64,000 bases of DNA from Chryseomicrobium aureum (GTDB lineage: Bacteria > Bacillota > Bacilli > Bacillales_A > Planococcaceae), in the NCBI RefSeq assembly GCF_016909155.1, contig NZ_JAFBFG010000006.1:1-64000 (forward strand), in the 5' to 3' direction. The translations under genes and the position numbers were made by a program. The notes below the pieces were generated by a model. The model was not told the origin of the DNA, searched no databases, and saw only the letters and a list, made by a program, of their open reading frames with translations. The first letter of the stretch is position 1; the number at the start of each line of letters is the position of its first letter. This document shows positions 57,202-64,000 of the stretch, in pieces.

Positions 57202-58719
57202 ATGTTACCTCCTATGAAAAAGCTTATTGAAGCTAGTTATTTGACCGCTGATAATGCCGCAGAATATCGAACGATTCTGCGCTATTTTTATATTCAACAT
57301 GAGCGAATGCGTGATTTTATTGCTACTGAAGAAGTATTAGAGTATTTTCGGTCTATTCCTCACTACGCATATTATGAAGAAGAGCAATTAATGTCTCAAT
57401 TAGCTCAACTTGTGAAATGGGGAAATTTAAGCGCACGCCAGGACATGACGAATGCCAAGACTATTGAAGAGTATAAAAAGAAACGATTCCGATATCAGCC
57501 CACGCCTTACACTATTGAAATAGAGCGTATGGTTGCTACTCTTGAAAAGAAAAGTGGGGAAACATTCGGAGGATCTTTAGAAAAGTCTTTATTTGATCGT
57601 TTACTTGAAGGGGTTCAACAACTTCATCATGTGCTGGAAAAGCAGGATTTTCAATCGACGGAATCCAGTATGATTTTATGGGGAGATATTCTTCAATATT
57701 TCCAAAAAGTTCGAAGCAATACAGCTGATTATATTGCTTATATTAATAGTGAACAAACGGATCAACGTATGCAAAGTGAAGCATTCTTAGTATATAAAAA
57801 TCAATTTACGGTCTATTTGCGTGATTTTATTGTTTCCTTGCAGAAGACTTCTTTACAAATAGCAGATTATTTATTAGAAATGAATCATCAACGGATTGCC
57901 CCATTTTTTGATGAGTTGGTCCTTCATCAAAAGCAGGTTCCAAGGTTAGAGGCGCTAGCGCACAACCAAGAAACGGAGTGGCATCAAGAGTATCACGATA
58001 CATGGTCCGTAGTGAGAGCATGGTTTATAGGGGCAGAATCTCAAAAAAGTGAGCTGGAGATGTTACAGATTCAAACAAATGAAATGATTAGAAGAATCAC
58101 GCGCTCTGTTCAGCGTATGACGGAGCGACATCACAGCCAACATAGCCGGAAGAAAGATTATTCGCATTTGGCGCACATGTTCTATGAAGTGGGGACACTT
58201 AATGAGGCCCATAAGTTATCTGCCGTTGTATTCGGTGCCATGACTATTAGACATATCAAGATGGAAGAAGCGACAACAGAGAATATTTATGTTGATATTT
58301 GGGATGAAGAGCCACTCATTTTGCCAATCCGCCCTCGTATCCGAGAGTATCGTGAAAAGACACGTCCTAATGCTATGATAGTGAACCAAGAAAAGAAGAA
58401 AGCGCTGATGGAGGAACACCTGGCAGAGCAAGAGATGGAGCATGTGCTAATTACACGTTTATTTAAAGAACATCAGTTACGACTTTCTGAACTGGATTTA
58501 GTAGAACCCTTTATAAGAAAAGTTTGCTTAAACTGGATTGCAAAAGCGGTAACGAATGAGGAAAGACTTGTCAAAACAGATTATGGCTTTACACTTCATA
58601 TGCAAATAGAAGAAAAAGAGTGGATTGAATTAAGTTCTGAGGACGGAACATTGAGGATGCCAAATGTCATTTTTGAGAAAAGAGGTGAGCGAGTTGGAAG
58701 TGAAAGTGGAATTCGATGA
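57202..58719 (+). CDS. jetA: Wadjet type I protein JetA
   Basis: 505 residues, TIGR02677 family, the kleisin-like subunit of Wadjet. No enzymatic motif. The family is recognised by the N-terminal YLTADNAAEYRTILRYFYIQHER and the Gln/Glu-rich helical body, and by gene order. ATG 57202 is preferred (GGAGAAATCA upstream). It overlaps jetB by 26 bases. Wadjet senses and cuts closed circular DNA such as plasmids. Confidence 0.9.
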   Translation: MLPPMKKLIEASYLTADNAAEYRTILRYFYIQHERMRDFIATEEVLEYFRSIPHYAYYEEEQLMSQLAQLVKWGNLSARQDMTNAKTIEEYKKKRFRYQPTPYTIEIERMVATLEKKSGETFGGSLEKSLFDRLLEGVQQLHHVLEKQDFQSTESSMILWGDILQYFQKVRSNTADYIAYINSEQTDQRMQSEAFLVYKNQFTVYLRDFIVSLQKTSLQIADYLLEMNHQRIAPFFDELVLHQKQVPRLEALAHNQETEWHQEYHDTWSVVRAWFIGAESQKSELEMLQIQTNEMIRRITRSVQRMTERHHSQHSRKKDYSHLAHMFYEVGTLNEAHKLSAVVFGAMTIRHIKMEEATTENIYVDIWDEEPLILPIRPRIREYREKTRPNAMIVNQEKKKALMEEHLAEQEMEHVLITRLFKEHQLRLSELDLVEPFIRKVCLNWIAKAVTNEERLVKTDYGFTLHMQIEEKEWIELSSEDGTLRMPNVIFEKRGERVGSESGIR

Positions 58720-59839
58720 GCAGGCAAAGGAAGCACTTGAACTGTTACTACATCATTTTTGGATTTTGCGCACTACAAATCCAGATGCCTACCGTCGAAT
58801 CCGAGAACGTGAAAAGGTGGTTCGACGCTATTTAGATGATAAATTTGGTCTACTCCTGATTGTGCATCAACATTTCATTAAACTAGAAAAGATTCCGGTC
58901 GAGCCAGAACCTTGGATGGGAATGAGTGAGTTTCAAGAAACTCGTGATTATACCCTGTTCTGTTCAGCAATGGCATTTCTCGAAGGAAAAACGGTTGGAG
59001 AGCAGTTTTTACTATCCGAGTTAACGGAAGAAATCCAACATAACTCTATCGGTGAAGACTCCATAGACTGGACCATTTATACCCATCGAAAATCACTAAT
59101 CCGTGCACTGAAAGCAATGACCACTCTAAAAATACTTGTGACTGTAGATGGAGCGCTTCATCAATTCGATACGGATCAACAACAGGAAGTTCTGTATGAG
59201 ACGACGGTCTATAGTAAATATTTTATTCGCTCTTTTCCTGAAGACTTGACATCATTTTCTAACTGGAAGGATGTATTGGCTTCCGAGTGGGGTACTCAAC
59301 AAGAAGATGAAAGACGAAAACGCGTTTATCGGAAATTATTTTTTTCACCAAACTTACAAAGGATAGCGTTAGATGATCCAGATTTTGCTTATATCCGAAC
59401 ATTCCGCAACCACTTGCAAGAAGATATAGAAGCGCACAGTCACTATCAATTGCGAGTGTTTAAAAATACTGCTCTTTTGACTGCTGCTGATCCAGACTAT
59501 AGGTATGACTATTTTCCTGATGCAAAGGCTGTCACAGATATTGTATTACAAGTTTCTATGTATTTGGCAAAAAACCGCTCAGACTTTACGCCATTAGAGA
59601 CAGGAGAGCTACTTTTAACTATGGGTGATTTTGAAAGGCTGCTTGCTGATTTGAAAGTGCACCAAGGGTTTGGTTGGTCCAAAGAGTATCGCGAGACTTC
59701 TCTTGAAGGATTACGAAAAGAAATGATTTATACGATGGAAAGTTGGATGATGGCTAAGCAAACGGAACCAGCTCTTATCTATTTGCAGCCATTACTAGGA
59801 CTATTAGCAGGAAGTTATCCAAAAGAATTTATCGAGTAG
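58694..59839 (+). CDS. jetB: Wadjet type I protein JetB
   Basis: About 381 residues, TIGR02678 family, KITE-like (kleisin-interacting) subunit. Recognised by position between JetA and JetC and by the segments HHFWILRTTNPDAYRRIREREKVVRRYLDDKFG and TLFCSAMAFLEGK. TTG 58694 (GAGGTGA upstream) or GTG 58685. It bridges JetA and the JetC ATPase heads in studied systems. Confidence 0.88.
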   Translation: MEVKVEFDEQAKEALELLLHHFWILRTTNPDAYRRIREREKVVRRYLDDKFGLLLIVHQHFIKLEKIPVEPEPWMGMSEFQETRDYTLFCSAMAFLEGKTVGEQFLLSELTEEIQHNSIGEDSIDWTIYTHRKSLIRALKAMTTLKILVTVDGALHQFDTDQQQEVLYETTVYSKYFIRSFPEDLTSFSNWKDVLASEWGTQQEDERRKRVYRKLFFSPNLQRIALDDPDFAYIRTFRNHLQEDIEAHSHYQLRVFKNTALLTAADPDYRYDYFPDAKAVTDIVLQVSMYLAKNRSDFTPLETGELLLTMGDFERLLADLKVHQGFGWSKEYRETSLEGLRKEMIYTMESWMMAKQTEPALIYLQPLLGLLAGSYPKEFIE

Positions 59840-59852
59840 GAGGAGTTCCATA

Positions 59853-62800
59853 ATGAATGAGCAATGGAAAATGAATCGAGCTGGACTCGTGAATTTCTGG
59901 TATTACGACGATGAGACCTTTGATTTTGCGGATGGGAAATTATTACTACGTGGTGCCAATGGATCTGGCAAATCTGTAACTATGCAGAGCTTTCTTCCCG
60001 TATTGCTAGATGGTCGTAAATCTCCGGACCGCTTAGATCCATTCGGGTCTCGTGCGCGAAAGATGCAAGACTACCTTTTAGGGGAAAAAGAAGTAACAGG
60101 GCATGAAGAACGCACAGGTTATCTATTTCTTGAGTATGTAAAAGAAAGTACAAGTCAATACATAACAACTGGTATTGGGATGCAGGCGAAACGCAATAAG
60201 CAAATGAAGTCTTGGTATTTTATTCTTACAGACCAACGTAGAATTGGGCAAGATTTCTTTCTGACTCAACAGATTGCAGGAGAACGTATTCCTTTTACTG
60301 AAAAAGAGCTAACCAACCGTGTTGGAACAGGGGGACATGTCGTTACCACTCAACGTGAATACATGGAAATGGTAAATCGCTACATCTTTGGATTCGAATC
60401 ACTTGAAGCCTATGAAGACCTGATTAATCTTTTAATTCAAATTCGAGCACCTAAACTTTCTAAAGAATTTAAACCAACTGTTATTTATGAAATTTTAGAA
60501 TCTGCTCTCCCGCCACTCACTGATGAAGAAATTAAACATCTTTCTGATAGTATTGATCAAATGGATCAAGTACAACAGCAGCTCACGACCCTGTTTGAAC
60601 AGACGCAATCAATTGATCGGCTATCGAATTATTATGATACATACATTCGCTACACATTAGCTGAACGTGCAGAGAAGTGGAATGAATCCGAAATCGCTCT
60701 TAGTAATAGTGAAAAAAATCTTCAAGAAGTATTACGGAAAAAAGAGTTGTTGGATGAAACTATAGTAGAAGGGGAAATTGAACTAAAGAAAGTTGAACAA
60801 GCGATTGAGCTTCTCGAGAAACAGAAGGAACAATTATCCAAACATGAAGTATGGTCACTTGAAAAGAAAAAATTAGACTTGATAAAGCAGCGTCAAGCAA
60901 AAGAAGAGGATTTTGACAGAAACGAAACAAAACTTTCAAAAAAGCAGAGAGAGTATCGTGAAAAAACAGTCCAAGTGGATCAGACGCTATTAGTTGACCA
61001 TAATCTAAACCGAGACATGACGGATTTAATATATCAATTGAATTTAGATGCAGAGGGGGGGCGTTTCCAGGGTCATCAAGTCAATATAGAAGATTATATT
61101 CGGATGCATCAAGAAAAATTTGATTTTGCTGTGTGGTTAACAAGTATTAAAGAATATAGAAACATTCTTCAGGAAGCGATAAAAATAGTCAACCAACACA
61201 ATCAGACCCTTGTAGAATACAGGTTAATGGAGGAAAAATCTTCTGAACAAAAGCAGAAAGTCGATCATCTTCAACGTCAATTAGAACAAAATGAACGATG
61301 GGTTCAAGAAGAAACAGCCAAACTAGAAACAGCCATTTTCAGCTGGATGCAAGATTATCCCGTTCTTGAGTTTACAAATGAACAAAAGCAAAAGGTTTCG
61401 CGATTGCTCGATGAATTATATGAAACCAAACGTTATGAAGAAGTAATGGAACCGCTACGAAATGCCTTAACTAAATATGAGGTGACATTACGAACACGAC
61501 AGTCTGAGGTGGAAAGTAAGCAAAGTATAGTCTCTGAGCAAAGAGAGAAGCTACTTCAGTCGATTTACCAATTAAAAAATCAGAGAATGATTGAACCGGA
61601 GCGTTATGCAGGAACTATCGCTTATAGGGAAAATCTAAAAGTTGTTGCCTATCCCTTTTATGAATTAGTAGATTTTCAAGAACATGTTTCTATGTCAGAA
61701 AGAGCCAGAATTGAAGCTGCACTCAAACAGACAGGCATTCTTGATAGTTTGATTTCTGCGGATGCGCTAGTACCCCAACAGGACGCTGTATTAAATGCAT
61801 CTCCATTTCTTATGGTTCAGACATTAGCAGATTACTTAAAGCCAGATATAGAAGAAGGTTACGAACTAGCAGCGGCTCATATTGATGATATTTTACGTTC
61901 TATCCCGCTACAATCGGATGGTCAAAGTCTGTCTTTAGATAGTGATGGATCCTACACGGTTGGAATTCTAAAAGGTGATGCGCCTGATATGGGAGAAGCC
62001 AAGTACATAGGACGCTCATCGAGAAAGCGGTATCTACAAAATCAAATTAACCAATTGACTTCAGAAGTACAAGAGCTAGAGGAAATGCAGAGTCAGCTTA
62101 CTTTAAAATGGAATGAGATTGAAAAAGAAAAAGAAAATGTCCTAGAGTGGGAGAATTCAATTCCAGATGATCATTCTCTATTTGAGGTCTATAAACATTA
62201 TCAAGAGTTAGGGCAAAATAAACAGACAGAACAAAGAGTGCTCGATACAATTGACAGTCATTGGAAAGAAATCCAATATAAATTGGATATAATAAAACCT
62301 TCGATGTCTCGATTTGCAAATGAGCATGGATTACAGATGAACGAAACAGTTTTGAATGAAATTACAGAAGTGATGGATCAGTATAGTCAGGACGTAAACC
62401 GATTAGCACGCCTTTACTGGGAGTGGAAGAGTAATCAGAGTACTCTTAGTTCTCTTCAAGCAACGCTTGAAGAGATAGAAGAAGATATAGACTATCGTCG
62501 TGGAGAGCTTGCTGAATTAAAAGAAGCAAGCGATATGTTAATGAGAGAAATTTCAGGAATTGAAGAACAACTGATGCTTACTGGAGTAGAGGAGATTCGT
62601 AGTGAAATCAACAAAGTACAAATAAGCCTTCAAGAAAACAAATTAGAGCAAAATAGGTTGCAAAATCAATTACCAGAAGAGCGTGCTGAACGAAAACAAC
62701 TAATGGAAAAGCAAACTACCCTCTTAAAACAGGTTGAGTTTTGGAGCAACTACACTAATGAATGGAAACGACTAGTTTTAAAAGAGATGGATCAGCAATC

Positions 62801-63932
62801 AGAACATATCGGAGAAGAACACACAGCATTAAACGCTTTAAAACGTTTCGAAAACTTGTTAACTTCTTTGGACAAATCTAAGGTACAAGAGCAACTCACC
62901 AAGTCCTATTATTCAGAGAGTCACTTATTATCTGAATACCGTTTGATTGATATGACCGAAGAGACTGATACCCCTGTTTGGATGATGGATTCACAGTTTG
63001 AAGATTTCAAAGTCTACATAGATTTATTTTCTAGATTGAAAAATAAAAGAACTATCCGGTTATCCTATCAAGGTGCTCAGGTGTCTCCATCATTTTTACG
63101 AGATGAGTTGACAATACTTTATCAGGAGCAGAAGCGTCATTTAGATGAACAAGATCGAAAATTGTACGAGGATATTATGTTAAACACTATAGGTTCCATC
63201 TTACGCCGACGCATTAAACGAGCACATGGTTGGGTAAAGGATATGGACAAAATTATGTCAGAACGAGACAATTCATCGGGATTGATATTTTCTATTCAGT
63301 GGAAGCCTAAGACAGCAGAATCAGAAGATGAGTTAGATACGAAAGAGCTCGTTGGTTTGTTAGAAAGAGATAGTAAATACCTCCACGAAGAAGATTTAGC
63401 TAAAATAACGAAACACTTCCAGTCAAGGATAATTCGTGCAAAAGAGTTGATTTCTCTTCGTAATGAAGGTTCTACCTTGCATCAAGTATTAAAAGAAGTA
63501 TTAGATTATCGTAAGTGGTTCTCTTTTGTTCTATCATTCAAAAGGTCGAATGAGCCTAGAAAGCGAGAGTTGACAAATAATGCTTTCTTCCAATTCTCAG
63601 GTGGAGAGAAAGCGATGGCAATGTATATACCACTTTTTACAGCAGCTTACTCACGTTACAAAGAAGCAAGTGAATCTGCACCTTATATAATCTCTTTAGA
63701 TGAAGCATTTGCTGGTGTGGATGAAAAAAATATTCGTGACATGTTTGAAGTAGTTGAACAGCTTGGTTTTAATTACATCATGAATTCGCAAGCACTTTGG
63801 GGAGATTATGATACAGTCCCAGCGCTGGCTATTGCAGATCTTCTTCGTCCAAAAAACGCAGACTTTGTCACGGTTATGAGATACCGGTGGAATGGTAGTA
63901 AACGTATTTCATTAGATTTATCGGATAAGTAG
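59853..63932 (+). CDS. jetC: Wadjet type I SMC-like ATPase JetC
   Basis: 1359 residues, TIGR02680, MukB/SMC-like. Walker A GANGSGKS at 34-41; a long coiled coil of about 240-1150 with a hinge near 620-760; C-terminal signature FSGGEK at 1248-1253 and Walker B SLDEAFAGVD at about 1281. ATP hydrolysis extrudes DNA loops until JetD cleaves the plasmid. GGAGGAG precedes ATG 59853. All catalytic motifs look intact. Confidence 0.95.
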   Translation: MNEQWKMNRAGLVNFWYYDDETFDFADGKLLLRGANGSGKSVTMQSFLPVLLDGRKSPDRLDPFGSRARKMQDYLLGEKEVTGHEERTGYLFLEYVKESTSQYITTGIGMQAKRNKQMKSWYFILTDQRRIGQDFFLTQQIAGERIPFTEKELTNRVGTGGHVVTTQREYMEMVNRYIFGFESLEAYEDLINLLIQIRAPKLSKEFKPTVIYEILESALPPLTDEEIKHLSDSIDQMDQVQQQLTTLFEQTQSIDRLSNYYDTYIRYTLAERAEKWNESEIALSNSEKNLQEVLRKKELLDETIVEGEIELKKVEQAIELLEKQKEQLSKHEVWSLEKKKLDLIKQRQAKEEDFDRNETKLSKKQREYREKTVQVDQTLLVDHNLNRDMTDLIYQLNLDAEGGRFQGHQVNIEDYIRMHQEKFDFAVWLTSIKEYRNILQEAIKIVNQHNQTLVEYRLMEEKSSEQKQKVDHLQRQLEQNERWVQEETAKLETAIFSWMQDYPVLEFTNEQKQKVSRLLDELYETKRYEEVMEPLRNALTKYEVTLRTRQSEVESKQSIVSEQREKLLQSIYQLKNQRMIEPERYAGTIAYRENLKVVAYPFYELVDFQEHVSMSERARIEAALKQTGILDSLISADALVPQQDAVLNASPFLMVQTLADYLKPDIEEGYELAAAHIDDILRSIPLQSDGQSLSLDSDGSYTVGILKGDAPDMGEAKYIGRSSRKRYLQNQINQLTSEVQELEEMQSQLTLKWNEIEKEKENVLEWENSIPDDHSLFEVYKHYQELGQNKQTEQRVLDTIDSHWKEIQYKLDIIKPSMSRFANEHGLQMNETVLNEITEVMDQYSQDVNRLARLYWEWKSNQSTLSSLQATLEEIEEDIDYRRGELAELKEASDMLMREISGIEEQLMLTGVEEIRSEINKVQISLQENKLEQNRLQNQLPEERAERKQLMEKQTTLLKQVEFWSNYTNEWKRLVLKEMDQQSEHIGEEHTALNALKRFENLLTSLDKSKVQEQLTKSYYSESHLLSEYRLIDMTEETDTPVWMMDSQFEDFKVYIDLFSRLKNKRTIRLSYQGAQVSPSFLRDELTILYQEQKRHLDEQDRKLYEDIMLNTIGSILRRRIKRAHGWVKDMDKIMSERDNSSGLIFSIQWKPKTAESEDELDTKELVGLLERDSKYLHEEDLAKITKHFQSRIIRAKELISLRNEGSTLHQVLKEVLDYRKWFSFVLSFKRSNEPRKRELTNNAFFQFSGGEKAMAMYIPLFTAAYSRYKEASESAPYIISLDEAFAGVDEKNIRDMFEVVEQLGFNYIMNSQALWGDYDTVPALAIADLLRPKNADFVTVMRYRWNGSKRISLDLSDK

Positions 63933-63944
63933 GAGGGATAACAC

Positions 63945-64000
63945 TTGGATGAAATAGCACTCCTGAAGAAACAATCTGTGTTTCAAAAATTGTTCCATCT
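63945..64000 (+). CDS. jetD: Wadjet nuclease JetD, partial (runs off the edge)
   Basis: TTG 63945 with AGGAGG 8 bases upstream begins MDEIALLKKQSVFQKLFH and is open to the window end. Position 12 bases after jetC fits JetD (TIGR02679/DUF2220, Toprim nuclease), the effector that cuts DNA. Only 18 residues are visible, so identification rests on gene order. Confidence 0.7.
   Translation, partial: MDEIALLKKQSVFQKLFH

Overview
The window looks like chromosomal DNA from a low-to-mid GC Firmicute of the order Bacillales, probably a Planococcaceae-type relative of Bacillus (Planococcus/Sporosarcina-like). This is inferred from strong AGGAGG ribosome binding sites, close Bacillus-type QueC/D/E/F, MetNIQ, OhrR/Ohr and Csp proteins, a Bacillus-type Fnr with a C-terminal cysteine cluster, and T-box, S-box and preQ1 leaders. 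No rRNA, tRNA, insertion sequence, prophage or CRISPR array was seen.

Region by region. 1-5.8 kb: small and decayed genes (a frameshifted GNAT and a frameshifted M50-like membrane protein), then the queuosine precursor pathway split into queD-queE and queF-queC, each behind its own preQ1-I riboswitch. 5.8-14.7 kb: housekeeping and accessory genes (LLM oxidoreductase, MFS transporter behind a T-box leader, VanZ-like protein, ECF sigma/anti-sigma pair with its own ECF-type promoter, M3-like peptidase) and an Fnr-type regulator. 14.7-17.4 kb: a ba3-type cytochrome oxidase operon (subunits IIa, II and I plus a 27-residue membrane peptide) with a perfect Fnr box upstream. 17.4-24.9 kb: MNT-HEPN toxin-antitoxin pair, DbpA helicase, cold shock protein, alkaline phosphatase with a four-repeat Pho box, a Fic toxin with a small upstream antitoxin, MsrA. 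25.1-27.9 kb: S-box-controlled metNIQ methionine importer. 28-34 kb: small hypotheticals, a thiamine-diphosphate enzyme coupled to a GAF-GAF-PAS-GGDEF-EAL protein. 34.5-42.5 kb: OhrR/Ohr, a LytTR-DUF3021-ABC exporter cassette, two SDRs, a TetR regulator with a 22-bp palindromic operator, GNAT, and a decayed Nudix gene.

42.5-64 kb becomes an accessory, defence-rich stretch: an XRE/membrane-protein cluster, a MazG-like pyrophosphatase coupled to a PLD-helicase, a DUF262-DUF1524 GmrSD-like nuclease, zinc-ribbon small proteins, a MutS2-like ATPase that lacks the Smr nuclease domain and sits behind an attenuator-like leader, SUKH and ankyrin-type orphan immunity genes, an ABC exporter, and finally a Wadjet type I (JetABCD) plasmid-defence operon whose jetD runs off the right edge.

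The most striking items are the Wadjet operon, the MutS2 paralogue with a leader carrying a three-codon upstream ORF and a terminator/antiterminator arrangement, the serine-type T-box in front of an MFS transporter, a three-copy hairpin repeat used as intergenic terminators, and unannotated mini-proteins in the oxidase operon.
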